From Larix sibirica (taxonomy: Eukaryota > Streptophyta > Pinopsida > Pinales > Pinaceae), in the NCBI GenBank assembly GCA_004151065.3, contig NWUY0304438070.1, forward strand, positions 1-44,955: DNA of 44,955 nucleotides, given 5' to 3'. The translations under genes and the position numbers were made by a program. This document shows, piece after piece, positions 1 to 12,347 of the stretch. A model generated the notes under the pieces. That model saw only the letters and a program-made list of their open reading frames with translations, made no database searches and was not told the origin of the DNA. Numbering within the stretch: the stretch's first letter is position 1; the number at the start of each line of letters is the position of its first letter.

Positions 1-414
1 TGGTCGAGCCCTCCTTCCGTCGGACGTGAATTGTGTTTTATTAGTACAACTCCAAAAGGCTTGCTTTACATTAGGAGAGCAAGGAGTGATTTGAGAGAGT
101 CAACCATATAGGATAGATTGGCAACTTCCCCTCACCCAGTCCCAGATCCCGTCCCATATCCAATTAGTATAAATCGAGATGGATACTACTGCCCTACTGC
201 CTTTGGTGGGGTGTAAATAGACTTTGAAACCTATGCTTCATACCTACACCCCTTGGGAGTAACATCCTTACACTCTGCCTTTGAAACTTATTCTTCTTTG
301 GGACCTTCTTTTGACCCTTTACTCAGCCTTGGGTGGGACTAGCCTTTGGAACCTGTGCCTCATACCTAAGCCTTGGGAACATCCTACCTACCCTCTTACA
401 TATAGCCTTGGGAT

Positions 415-446
415 CATCCGTCCTTACCCTCATCCGTCCTTACCCT
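415..446. repeat. 16-bp perfect tandem duplication
   Basis: The unit CATCCGTCCTTACCCT occurs twice without a gap. The perfect match suggests a recent slippage event in otherwise degraded DNA. Confidence 0.9.
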
Positions 447-584
447 ATTACCTAGAGCTCTACCTCTCTATACGTTCTGTTTTTTTTATTCCATCCAGTC
501 AATTCAGTTAAAGCCATGAAAGACAGACGTTCAGTCAAGTACAAATTATACAAAAAGTATATAGACGTGAAAACCCATATCCCA

Positions 585-616
585 CGCAGAGTGTGAGTAC
601 CGCAGAGTGTGAGTGA
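585..616. repeat. 16-bp near-perfect tandem duplication
   Basis: CGCAGAGTGTGAGTAC is followed directly by CGCAGAGTGTGAGTGA, identical in the first 14 bases. It has no known function. Confidence 0.85.
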
Positions 617-1739
617 GGTCACCGATTAGAAGTGATTGATCAATTGAATACCCGGTTCGGAGCAAGTACAAAGTTCGGGTGGAACTTATTATTTGAAAAG
701 CTTATCATTTTACATTCTTATTTTTATAATCCTCGTTTTTAGGGGCCACGAAATAAAATCCCTATTTGGGCACTCAAAGTGAGGTTCTTTTCTCAGAATA
801 AAAGCATTTAAGGACTTTTACCTATGATTGGCGGGTGGAACAACCTATTTAGCAGTGCTGGAACTAACTATCTAGAGCAGATTTAGGCATAGTTAGCCTA
901 CCCATGAAAGTCTTCCTACAGCTAGTTAACCCAATCCATTACAGAGAACTAACTATTATACAAGCAAGGTATTTCAGAAGTCTTCCAGATAACTGGCTGT
1001 CCCAGCAACCAAACTATTAAGTTAGGGTAAAAATCCGTACATCGAATTGAGCATTCCTTCTAGCGGACTCGATGGCAACGAGCAAGGTTAGCCAGCCATC
1101 TAACTAAGCATTGAGATTTCCAATGTCCTGGGGGTTCGGAGGCGAGAATAAATGTAGATACATCGTACAATTAAGTAAGTATAGCTATTATTTAACAAAC
1201 CCCCGATAACTCCTTAATAAATATCTTTCCTTCCTTATCTATTGAAGCCTTATTCCCCAGACTGTATCCCTTTCCTCTAGACTGAAGAGACGGCCTGGGT
1301 CACTCTTATGGACAACCCAGTCCTAACATACTATTCACTATTGGATTTCTTTATTGGGAAGGTTAAGATTGGTGCTTTTTGTATTCTCTTATGTTTCTTG
1401 GATTAGTCCTACTCTATTGCAGATCTTTCTATTATATTTATATCCGCGTGGCATCAGCAGGTGTCGCACGCCCCGCCAAGGTGCTTTTGGTTATATTAGT
1501 CATAATAGTCTGTTCACCCCTAGCTCGATTAAACCTACAAGTTGGGGACTATAAAATGTGCCCCTCACTCTTAATAGAGATCCTCTAAGTTGGGAAGCTC
1601 CACCTTTTCGTCCCGCCTTAAACAGCCAACTCGATTCCTTTCATGCATTGAAGTGAGTAAACTTCTTTCCGATTCCGATAAGGCGGGTGCAGCATAAGAG
1701 GCTTAGAGCTTTGTACGGGCGTTCGAAAACACTTGCTGG

Positions 1740-3700
1740 AGGAAGGGATGCGGGTAGGTAGGTGAGGAAAACATAAGTGAAGTAAGGTAAAGTAAGGGTG
1801 TGTTTTATGCCATCCACGCAATGCTGGGTCTCTAGCTGTACGGTACCTTGCCTGAGCGCCTCATGAATTCCAAGTGGTTTAGGGCATATAGTTAGTAAAC
1901 ACTTAAGTTAAGAAATAGGTAAGTAAAAGGAAGGGTTTGTTTCATGCCAGCCATCTCCATGCAATGCCATTCCGCCCGGAGACTGTAGGAGTTCATAGCG
2001 ATACATACTAAGCGGGTATGGGGCATATGGTTCTGAAGGTGAACAGATAGTTTGTAAATACATACATAAGTAAGGGGGGTAGGTTGTTTCATGCTTGCTA
2101 TGCCATGCCGGGTATCTAGTTGTACTTATTTCTGAAGCGCTTCATTCAGTATTAGTAGTATAGGGATCTAGTTATGAAGGTGGTAGACAGGGAACACATC
2201 CATCTCTCCATCCATAAGTAATATAGAAGGGTAATAAGGGTTTGTTTCATGCATGCAATGCCGGGTCTGCTGGTCTATAGTTGTCCCTCTTGAGCGCTTC
2301 GTTAAGTAAAGAGTTCTAGGTTTTCCGGTGTACAGGTAGTGAGTAAACACAGAAGTAAGGGATATAAGGTTAATGTTTCACATGCCATCTTCGTGCCATG
2401 CCATTCTGCCTGGAGACTAAAAGGCTTGTGAATAGCTCTCCTTCTGAAGCGCCTCATTAATCCAAGTGATGTAGGGGAATTCGTTAGTAAAGACAGAAGT
2501 AAGATATAAGGGGAAAGAAGGGGTTGTTTTATGCCATCCACGCCATGCCGGGTCTGGTATATAGTTGTACTTCCAATTAATTAATGCAAGATAGGGCAGA
2601 AATAGTTATTCAGGTGATTAACTATGCAAGTTAAGGCATTAACTGAAAGGTGGGTAGGGTATTCCTAGAATGGAGTAGGTTCCGGATTACAAACTAGTAT
2701 GGGCAAGGTTCTGCGGGAAAGTAGTTAATAGTGGTACCATACCAAGAAGTCTAAATAAGGTAAGGGTAGGTTAAAGGATGAAGGAACTAGTTCCGTACTG
2801 TACCTCTTATTCCAGGCTGAAGAGGTTCTAAGTAAGTGGAGTAAGGTTGTATCATGACGCTATTCTATGCTTGCTATGCCGGGTCTGGTATATAGCCCGT
2901 ACTTGCCTAAGCGCTCGTCACGTCATCCAAGTGAAGGCTATCAGACTAGGTCTTAAGGTAGGTAGGTGTAGCAGTAAAAGGAAAGGCAGATAGATTTATT
3001 CCTAGAATGAAGTGGTTTATAATTGATTCAGAGTCTAAGCAAGGTTTGGCCGAACCAATAGGTTCTACGTAATACCAAGAATATCTGTCAGTAAGTGTGA
3101 TTCCCGAAATGACGTATATAGAAGGTAGAAGGTAATAACTAAAAAAAGGGTTCTAAGAAGGTTCTAAGAAGTGATTGGTTCTACGTGTGGGGTAGTAAGG
3201 GAGGGGGTCAAGGCCATACCCATCTAATTCATCCTGGCATAAGGTAATAGTTTGGGCAGCATTCCAAGAACTATAGTGAAGGAAGTAATCAAGGTAAGGG
3301 TAAGGGATCGATCCATCCGGTGCTTCTAATTGAAGGAATCATAGCAGTAGCTAACCATCCCACGCACTAAGGGGCGATTCCTTAATAAAGTGATATAGGT
3401 AGTTCTATTAATTCGGGTGGGTAGGTAGTTTGTAACACTGAGGTGGTAGTGTGATGCCAGCCATGCCATCCTGCCAATATAATTCTATAGCAGTACTGAC
3501 TCACTTACTAAGCGCTTCCTTCCTTCATTCATCCAAGCAGTATAGTCTAGGTCTCTAAGTGGGCAGGTAAAAAGTAAACAAAGAAGTAATATATAAGGGT
3601 AATAAGTCTGTATCATGCCATGTAATCCCTCCCAGGCTGGGGGGTCTCTAGTTGTACCTCGCTAAGATAAAAGAAATAAGTGGTCTAGGGCTAACATATA
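1740..3700 (+). repeat. Degenerate array of CATGCCATCC-type repeat
   Basis: About nine diverged copies of one unit, spaced mostly 130-200 bp. Each has a run of AAGTAAGGG words, then TTTCATGCCATCCATGCCA, then CCGGGTCTCTAGTTGTAC, then CTGAAGCGCTTCATT, then AATCCAAGTGGTCTAGGG and a GGTGGGTAGGTAG tail. Clear copies lie near 1801, 1935, 2086, 2242, 2370, 2526, 2848, 3448 and 3610. Related copies occur near 14798 and 30370. The frames that cross it are interrupted and share no motif, so I treat it as non-coding. The family name is mine. Confidence 0.75.
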
Positions 3701-3709
3701 TTGGCTTCA

Positions 3710-4960
3710 GGTGGGTGAGTTGGTAAAGCAAAGTAGGTGGCTAAATAAAGTGCCTAACCGCTGACTACTTAACAGGTAGGACACATAAAGGGTAAGGCAC
3801 GGGTGAGATGGTACTTTACTTAAGCAAGTGTGATTCAAGATCTGTGACTGCTTTCTGGAAGGTCCAAAAGCTATATCTAAGCCGCCCATACATACATTAA
3901 GTAAGTCTAGTAGAAGCAAGAGTAGGTTATTGGTATTGGTAACAGTGGGCACAGGCAGGATGGGATGGATTTTCAATTTGCCAATATAGGATTGACCTTT
4001 AGTTGATCTCGTTTCACTGCCAGATCCAGATGGATTCTCAACAGCCAGAAAAGATGAGACATGGCTGGATGGTCCAATAGCTGAGGACTTCTCCCCTATC
4101 CCCTTTGCCTAGTTGGACAGTTAGCTTAGTTAGTGGATCGTCGGATCGGAACTACTCTATAAATGAATTACTATCAGAACTTCGTTGGGTTAGCACTTAC
4201 TGCTAGCTTTGTATTGACCTGCTTACACCCAGACTTCTGTTCGATCTACAGCGAGCGACCAAACTTTCCTACCACCCCCCGCATAGATATAACAGCTCAC
4301 TTACCTTTACTTAGAGCCTTACACGGGCGGGGCGTTCAATAACAATTGCTGCTGAAATATTTGTACTTTGGGACCTGCTATTTAGACCTTCTGTGCCTTT
4401 ACTTAATAACTTTATAAATACCCACCTAAAAAACCTCACAAATAAATACCAAACTTGCTTTGAGGGTCATAGCCTTCTAATCACACAAGGCGGAACAATA
4501 CATATATCCATACCCAATTATTTCTTAAATATTTTATGCGCTTGCTTGGGTCATCGGCACTTTGCACATTTCTTTTTATTAACTTTTGAAGCCTACACAA
4601 TTCATTCATGGTAGTTTACCTATACCCCTGTAATATTAACCGTACCTTTATGCGTACCCCTGACTCAATTACTTTAACTTTGAGAGAGCGCTATTCACAT
4701 AGAGCATTGTTCACGGACTTAATACAGCATTTACCAGCGTTCGAAAACACTCGCTTAATTAATACTTAGGGGGTTCACTATAGTGCTTACTCCCTGCGTT
4801 TTTTAAGCATTCTTCAAGCATGTAAGCCCAGCCCGCCTCCCACTCCAGCGCTCTCCTCTTGTGATTCACCCTCCCCACCTCCCGTAGGAAAATATTGCAC
4901 TTTTAACAATATGACCTCTTATAGCACCGCAGATTGTCGTGCCCTTCATCACCCACTTCC
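3710..4960. repeat. Mixed block with ACACTTGCTT-type repeat copies
   Basis: Contains copies of a second family in both orientations. The form AAGCAAGTGTGATTC is at about 3825. The reverse form is at 4322-4395 (GGGCGTTCAATAACAATTGC, then GGGACCTGCTATTTAGACC) and at 4733-4768 (GCGTTCGAAAACACTCGCTT). Frames at 3707-3976 and 4393-4614 have no recognisable motif. Nothing else seen. Confidence 0.6.
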
Positions 4961-7020
4961 ACCTTGAGTACTTATTAGTATTACGCTGTGGTACTGCGTA
5001 AGCAGCTTAGTAGTATACTTCGTAAGACCGCTAAGAAGCTGCGTAATTTCGAGATAAATAAATAAGAGGCCTCAAGATTACGCGGGCTCTTTAACCATAA
5101 GGTCGTAGAGCGTAAGCACTCCTTTTAATAGTATTTAAGGTGTGGGCGGCTTGCTTTACTTGGGCTCGGTTTATCATTAGCTATGTCGTTTTTACGTATT
5201 AATCCGGATATATGTAACTAGAGAATTAGGCTGGCTTATTTATTACGTCTATATAACAACTGACACAATATCTTTTTAAGCATAGAAATGCTCGTAGATT
5301 AATATAACCTGAGCACTATTATCCTTAATTAGTGTAACGCCATGTGAGAAATACTATGTCGTAGTTAAGAAACTATTAGCACGTCGTACTTATAAATCTG
5401 ACGTGTAGTTTATGGAACACCTGGAATCAGAGCTATACCTTTTTTATTAACATTAGACATTTATATCCATGTAAGGAACGGTACGTTTCTAGTTACTCTA
5501 ATAATCAGAGTAAAGCCAAATAATACACGCGTATTTAATATGTCTCGTGCAGCTCTACCGTATAACTACAGTTACTCTATTTGCTTATAATACTATGTAT
5601 TGTTACATCATAATAAGCAGAGTGGACAATAAACTATTGTTCTAGTGAGGTTAAACTCCTTATGTAACAGAATGATGCATTACCTCTTATATAATTAACT
5701 CGTATAACATAGCGGTTAATACTATTGAGTGGACTAGGTGAGTTAATATGAGAAATCCGTAGCTTAGTAGTTCCGGAAAATAGCACAATATTGTATTGGT
5801 ATTAGGCTGCCTTTTCTCTGAGTTACGACATATTAATTCAGCCATTATGTATATTACCTCATGAGCTTAATGAGTATTACACATATAACTCTAGTTAGTA
5901 GAAAGAGTTCGTATTACCATGTTGCATAGTAAATCATAATTATACCTGTTTAAGTAAGCTGATGTAATTAGATTCACTATTATGTAGTAAGCTATGGATT
6001 AAGCTAATATTACGATGTAAGGCCAGAATGATGCATTGTACTATTTGGTATACCGGTTGCAGACAAATTACGCTCTACTAGAGAGTATTGCCACCTGATC
6101 ACTCAACTGCTGAATTACACGTATTGAGTTGTACCATGGAACACTTTTCACATCAATATGACATCATACAACTTACCAATGATTATACTTTAGAGCACTT
6201 ATTTCTATGTATTACTGGCTTAGTAAGCTAGAAAGGCCAGTTATAACTCGGATTCACAGTATAAGTAAAATATTAATATCCTTAAGTATTAGTCCGCATA
6301 TAGAAGGTTTACCAAGTTGGAAAATAATAAAGACTTAGTTATTAGAGTCATTTTAGCTAATTACAATTGACATAGTGGCACAATAAAATAGATTAACATA
6401 ATCCATGCATGAAGTAAGCAATTACAATATAGTAGGCATGAAGCTGCAGACTAGTAATTCATGCTAGAACTATTATTGATCAGCTTACCCATACGGGTAA
6501 TATATGACACTTAGCTTGAGTGATAATTAAGTGTTTTTACATTTCATTATTCAAGGTAATATAGTGGTTAACTAGATAAGCCCATTGAGCCTTTTTGTAT
6601 ACCCTTACACAGGACATAACTGAGCTTATCGTGTAAGAGTATGTCATTACTGGTTAAACAACACGGTAGTCTTTTTTGCCTTTATCCTTAATGAGTAAGC
6701 GCACTAATTGCTCTTACTATGCCTCTATATTAGTGATCTTTAGTAGATAGTTTAGGAAACATGGTACGACACATGTAGAATGCTCTGACGTCGTGTATGA
6801 TTAGGTTTTAGCAGTAAGTGCCACTAACTGGATAGTAAATGTCGTAAGCAGTAACACGTAATTTATACACTACTTTATATGCTTAGTGTGATTCCTAGGT
6901 GGTGATTGGTATATGTAATTAATGATCACACCTGTAGTCTTGCTCAGCTTGTGTTATTCTATATACTTAATTGTTTACCACTATAAAGACCTGTGATGCA
7001 CAAATTAAGGACTAGTACTG
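4960..7020. other. AT-rich block nearly free of reading frames
   Basis: No frame of 60 codons occurs on either strand from 4615 to 7031, although such frames are common elsewhere in the window. The text is dense in TAA, TAG, TTA and CTA words in all frames. It reuses short words such as GTAGTAAGC, and AGAATGATGCATT occurs near 5669 and 6025. It resembles neither the repeat arrays before it nor the sequence after it, and both edges are fairly sharp. No gene, RNA or hairpin was recognised. Confidence 0.6.
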
Positions 7021-9000
7021 AATGAAATGGAATGAGGTTGGACCAAGCTACTTACAAATGTAACCACAATTGGCCAGACATGCGCATTTCATTTTACTGT
7101 GTTTATATGCTCAGGGCTGCTCAAGCAGAAGAATGGACAAGCTCCCTCTTTCATTCGTTCTTTCATTCATATCGATTTGGGTCTTTTCGCACCATATTTA
7201 GATCTGCCTCTTTATCGCGTCTATATTGCCTCTTTTACCTTAGATTTAGTCTTTTCAGCCTATTTGCGGTAAACTTAATATGAAACTAGGGACTCTGCCT
7301 CTGGAGAATTCATATTGGGCTATAAATCTGGATCGGGATCTGTAACCAGGCAAAGGCACTTACGCCAAAGAAATAGTCTTTTCTCAGCGTTCTCAGCTAT
7401 GAATTCCCTTAATTAATACAGGCCTAACCCCTACGCCTCCTATTGTTCCTCAAGATGTTCCTTACTAGGGAACTATGCCAAGGCATCCAATGGAGGCTTA
7501 TAAATATTCCCCACTTTAGGCTGGATGGAATACCTTACGTGCATTCAATCAACGAGTTTACTATAGTAAACCAAATTGGAGTTATTGAAACCAGATGGAG
7601 CATACCTGTTATAAACCGGATACACCCACCTTATCTTATGTTGAATATGCGAATAAACTTGTATTCAGACACTTCTTATGGATATTATTATGACCCACCT
7701 TCGATCTTGGAAGGGCGGCTTGATTGGGCTGGCACTTACACTTTCAAAGCCAATAAAGTAACACCCTAGACAACAGAGCGGGCCTTTTGATAAAATCCAT
7801 CCCTTGAGGGTTCTATTTTAAGTGAGGAAGGAAGGGAGTTTTACCGGGGGAATTTTTGATTGGACGAGGGAAGGGGCAATTGCTCCTAGAAATTGAATCA
7901 CCTCGGCGATCCTTGGTTTACTTATTGCGCTGCGTCTCCTACCTCCTATAGTAGGGCACTATTCAGAATCACCCCTTACCTCGGCCGGCTCAGAATAGAG
8001 CGATTAAGGATAAATCACCTTACCGACCGATTACTACCTTCCTCAATTATGGGCTTAGAAGTAACAATCACCTTACCGATACCTATCCGCCCGGGGCTCC
8101 CTCCTTGCAACTACCATTACTAGGGCTTCGCTAACGCTGCGCTCGCCTTAATGTTGCGATTGCTGCGTAGATCCCTTTTTCGATCAATAGTGCCGGATCT
8201 ACTATATATGTAGTACGACGCTCCATTGCCTGCCGGGAATAAGAATGAATTATGAAAATAAAGTAAGGTTGCAATCGATTTACTTAGGCCTCCATTTTAG
8301 GTAGGGGGAGAGGACCTATAGTATTGCGTGGAATAGCTTATCGAAGGCTGTTTTTGTTTCAGGGCACCGTGATTAGGCACTCCACACTATTCAGAGGGCT
8401 ACAGAAGAAGAAAGTAGTTTCCCAAAATGTCCTGCCCGGAGCAGAAGCCAGCCCAATTAAAGAACCAACCAAGTGGGGAGCATTCAAGAAATAACCGCTA
8501 TGTACCTAATTGAAATAAATCCAAAGCTATGCTGAGCTGCCATGATGATCCGATAACCTTACCTTCTAGCTTTCCCTCTTATTTCCCATAAATGAGCCTG
8601 TAGATGACCCGGTTTTTATCTGGAAAGTTGCCATACCTGGCTTTGCAAAATACTAACCAGCCAGCCCAATCTCGCCAGCAGATTCAGGACAGGAGGAGAA
8701 GCGAGCGCCCTGGTGCTGCTTGTTTCAAACTGTGGGGAAGGATACCGCATTTTGAACAATCTTTACGCTACGCTCCTTTACTTCAGTGTTTTCACAAAAC
8801 CCCCCATCTTTATATTGACTTACCCATAGTTACTTACTTACCTAACTTACTTATGCACCAACCTACCTGCTTCATTAACCTCTTCTATTTATGACTTACC
8901 CCACTTAGGAAGGAATGCCCCCAACTTCGTTCCTTGTAAGGTAAGGAAGGGCTCCCTATAGAGATAGAGAGAGCTTTTGGATGGATATAGGGGAGGGGCA
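7021..9000. other. Non-coding block, no recognised gene
   Basis: Frames at 7032-7283 (Phe/Ser/Arg-rich from TTCATTC words), 7893-8123 and 8604-8894 have no family signature and are of chance length. Around 8121-8160 there is a GGGCTTCGCTAACGCTGCGC stretch of the GC-rich kind common in plant mitochondrial spacers. The 7455-7769 frame is listed separately. Confidence 0.5.
7455..7769 (+). other. Unidentified open frame, 104 codons
   Basis: An ATG-started frame of 104 codons ending in TAG. It can be extended 4 codons upstream only with a TTG start. The product would be soluble-looking and rich in Ile, Tyr, Arg and Pro, with a SYGYYYDPPSILEGRLDW stretch near the C-terminus. I see no signal peptide, membrane segment or known motif. 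No neighbouring gene suggests a function. Stop-free frames of this length are expected by chance in 45 kb, so it may not be a gene. Confidence 0.12.
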
Positions 9001-9674
9001 TACGGCACACAGGCCTCGATAACATTTGCTGAATGAATCGCTTAGTGGGGACTGCTTGCTATAGACTTCTCTTGTAGGGACGGGCGTTCAACAGAGCATG
9101 GGCGTTCTACTACACACTTGCTTACAGAATCGTACTTGGATACCACGGTACCTGCCTGCTATTTAGACTCTGCCTATTTGCATTAATGTAAGTGCCACCT
9201 AACAACAGCAGGACTTCTTGATAGACTGGCTCCATTACTTGAACTTAGATCTTGGAAGACCTTGCTTCGATAGGTTTGCGCTTAGACCAATCGTATTTAC
9301 TTTTGAAGCCTACACCATAAAGAATGTTTTTGATGGGTGGTGAACAATCTGACGTTGGATCGTGCTGCGTGGGAACTGCCGGATGGATTGATTGATTGCA
9401 TGGATGGATGGGATGATTATGGGTGGGCGTACAGCTTTCACAGACTTCCAGAACACTTGTGAGAGATTCTTAGGAGGTGTCTTGCTATGAACCCTTTATC
9501 CTGCCTTGCCTTTATCTTTACTGTTCCAACTACCCACCTGCTTTACCCACCTTTAACTTACTCGCTTACCCTACCTTTGGTATCCCCCATTTAGCATTGC
9601 ACCGGCGTGGCTGGCGTTCCATACAGTATTCACAGGACTTCCATCACACTTGCTTAATCACAGCACTCTGACTA
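9001..9674 (+). repeat. Cluster of ACACTTGCTT-type repeat copies
   Basis: At least three diverged copies. The best runs from about 9080 to 9195: GGGACGGGCGTTCAACAGAG, then ACACACTTGCTTACAGAATC, then GGTACCTGCCTGCTATTTAG, then ACTCTGCCTATTTGC. Weaker copies are at 9425-9465 and 9604-9665. The same elements in the same order recur at 33285-33365. In between are short GATTGATTG and GGATGGATGG runs near 9385. No gene seen. Confidence 0.65.
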
Positions 9675-10282
9675 TTAACTCTTACTATTACCATCTTGAT
9701 ACGCTCTTATGTAAAAAAGCATGGCTTCAATGTCTTCAGGTGTGAACGATGGGGTTACATAACCTCTCGTCAGGTAAGGTGGCTCGATAACATCTCCTTC
9801 CTCGCCCGCCTCCTTCCTCGCAGTGTTGGCGACGTGTGACTTGTCAGTGTAACGAGATGCCTGCAATGGATGTGTTGGGAAGATGGTTGAACTGTTTTTT
9901 TATAGACTCATTGTTCTTTCCAGACTGACTGTGCGTTGTTGGTGCGATGGAATAGGCTTTATAAAGATGGAGCAGTATATCCTCTCCTGGTCTCTTCAAA
10001 ATACCTCCCGCATCTGGCCGCTCAGTCCTGGCCGGGCAGATCTCTTCAGTCAATAAATCCAATAAATAAATCAATAGCTAACCTACCTGGATCACCCACA
10101 TCTACCCACCCTGGCAAGTATCTATCCATTTCAAACCCCGAAAACACATATTCTTCCTTCGTCCGGTGGAAAACGCCCCCACAAAGACAACAACATCTAG
10201 CCAGCAAGCGATAGAAGAGTTGTTTCGAAGCCAGCAGCGTTAAGCAAGCCCGTGTGGGCGCAAGCGTCAAGCCAACCGCCAC
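9675..10282 (-). pseudogene. Possible decayed gene in three overlapping frames
   Basis: Three minus-strand frames overlap end to end: 10282-10046, 10074-9844 and 9866-9675. That pattern fits one gene broken by two frameshifts. The pieces have balanced, globular-looking composition, for example MDRYLPGWVDVGDPGR in the first and YVTPSFTPEDIEAMLFYI in the last. I recognise no family. A plus-strand frame at 9936-10214 is also plausible-looking, which weakens the case. Treat as a hypothesis. Confidence 0.2.
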
Positions 10283-10289
10283 CTAGCGG

Positions 10290-11560
10290 CCAACAAGCGT
10301 TAAAGTATCTAAGCGTTAAAAAATTAAGCCTGCCAGTAAACTCACTCTATTCTTCCAGATAGTAAAGAAAGCCCATACAGGAAGGACATAAATTGTAAGG
10401 ATAGCCATCACTGTGTGGTTCCAAATCCGTATGTTGATTCAGTTGCTCGAGCGAAGGTAGTTTCATATCCTTTCATTGCATTGCCACCAGTTAGGAGGCA
10501 GTTTATCTCGAAGCAGATGAACCCACCACATATGATCTAGTGCCCGTAGTAGCAGGAGGAGCAAAGGCACGAGTTGACGCACCGGTTTCTTTTTATTAAA
10601 TTCACTTTGTTTCCCCGGACCAAACCCTTTATGTGCGAATGACCTTTAATTGCCCTTGGTGATGCTAAACTTCTCAAGCTCTAAAAGGTTGTGGAAAGAA
10701 GCCTGATGGTGTTTTAGGATCTAACAGGTTCATCGGGCAGTGATCCCGCAGCGGATCCCTTTTCACGGACCTCGTGATAGTTCTTGCGATAGATCCCTTT
10801 CTCTCTTCTCGCTAGCTTGGGTGATATGCCCTAGCGCTATTACTCTATAATATATAGTATAGGCAATCCCATAGGTAATTTTCCGTAAAGAAGCTTAAAA
10901 ATAGGGCCCGTAAAAGGGCAGTCTCACTCAAACAATAGCTAAGGTAAGAACATTAGCTCATTAAACCAAGAGCTAATCACGGGAAGAAACATTACTAGCT
11001 AACCTACAAGCAAGCAACCTAACTGGCCTACAGAGATAGACTTATTCTACTGCCTTACCTCTAATAGAGTGTTTGTCCCTCACTCTTCTTCACCTTCCTC
11101 TGTTGGGTGAGCCATCCTTCCAATTGCTCTCAAAGGATTTTTATTAAAGCCACTGAAGACGGAAAGTGAAGGTATAACAGAGACAGTTATAGTGAAGCAC
11201 TCTTGGGGCAGGTCCAAGAGGAAAACAACTATGTTTTGTATGAAAAACAATTATGGGGGTTTATTTGGATGCCTATCCGCACAATCCTAGCTAACTCAAA
11301 TTTCTTTTGGCCCTTTAGGGAGGGGAAAGAGCTCACCTGACGGTAGGAGGGGGAGGGGGTCCCTTGATTTTCTTTTTAACCACTTAGTATCTCTCTGTGG
11401 AAGATGTGGGCATCAAACCCTCTATGGATGGCCACTATAGAAGGTAGGCACTCAATAAGAAAGAAAACCAGCTGATAGAACGGAGGAAACAGTGAACAAG
11501 GATCTATGATTTCACTCCAATTTCATTTACTAGCATAATGTTGAAATTCATGGGTTCTCT
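10290..11560. other. Non-coding block
   Basis: Just before and at its start (10225-10320) the word AAGCGTTAA or a variant recurs several times, a cryptic simple repeat. The rest holds no recognisable gene except the short coding-like stretch at 10495-10599, listed separately. Confidence 0.5.
10495..10599 (+). pseudogene. Val/Asp/Pro-rich coding-like fragment
   Basis: A 34-codon stop-free stretch with strong purine-N-pyrimidine codon pattern. It reads EAVYLEADEPTTYDLVPVV and continues with Ala/Gly/Val/Asp residues to a TAA. It has no ATG. Its composition matches the Val/Pro/Asp/Tyr-rich frames of 16-24 kb and 42.7-44.9 kb, so I place it in that family. Function unknown. Confidence 0.35.
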
Positions 11561-12089
11561 CTTTTTAATTGCATGGACAAGATCTTATATATATATATAT
11601 AGGTTGTTTGGGAACCTCTGCTTGTAACCAACCATTACTTAAAATTAAGAGTGGAGGGGAGAGCCATTTGATGATAGGACTCCAATAGATGGCAAATTAA
11701 TGTTTATTTGTAGCGACGGGAAGTTTTACAGGTAGCAGGCAACCTTCCCGCTATTCGGACTTTGTCCCCGAGCATTTATGCGCCATAGGAAATGGTTTTC
11801 TTTATTATTGGTTGGCTATCGAGGTTTTTTCCACATGAGTTACGCGAGTATCAGGGGATATCCCATGTGACTCCTGGGAATAGTCTTTGATGATTGAACC
11901 TTGCTTGATAGCACATAAATAACCTATATAATCCGTAATTTCATATGTATATTTTATATGAACTATATGCTGATTTATGATGTTTCCAACGATGCTCACT
12001 CAGATGCCATATAAGATACAAATTAGGGTGATAACATGATGGTAATTAGAGTTATAGTAACCATGCAAATTAGAAATATGCCACCATGA
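11561..12089. other. AT-rich non-coding block with short TA microsatellite
   Basis: Contains a TA run of about nine dinucleotides near 11585-11601. The base composition resembles the following Gag fragment more than the preceding sequence, so it may be part of the same captured nuclear segment. No gene seen. Confidence 0.4.
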
Positions 12090-12347
12090 AGAGGAGGATC
12101 AAGGAATCAATAATTTGAAGAGTTGACAAGAATAATTCAAGATTTGGAAACCAGACATGCTGGGGATGTTTAGGAAGAATTAAAACTACAATTAATTGTA
12201 GCATAAGAACAAAATAACCAAGAGTTATACCCTGGGATGCAATTGATCAGACTATATATATATGCTATAATTTCAGTTCCTAGATATGATGGTAGTTTAA
12301 AAGCTGAAACAATGACTAATGGGATAGGTTAGGTAGAACAATATTTT
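12090..12347 (+). pseudogene. gag: Ty3/gypsy Gag fragment, broken
   Basis: One frame of 86 codons carries four in-frame stops but reads clearly as the N-terminal part of a plant Ty3/gypsy Gag. It has a basic start (RGGSRNQ), then LTRIIQDLETRHAGDV, and then the diagnostic VPRYDGSLKAETMTN followed by VEQYF. In this family that motif opens the Gag core. No zinc knuckle, protease or LTR follows on this strand. Several stops could be single transitions of CAA or CAG, but the last probably replaced another codon. This is a nonfunctional relic of a nuclear retrotransposon. Confidence 0.75.

Larger units (their letters stand above)
1..1600. other. Non-coding block without recognised gene
   Basis: I see no gene. 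Frames of 66-76 codons at 281-511 and 1354-1588 have no recognisable motif and are of chance length. The stretch 200-480 repeats loose words of the type CCTTGGGA and CCTTTGAAACC, a sign of old degenerate repetition. Two short tandem duplications inside it are listed separately. Confidence 0.6.
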
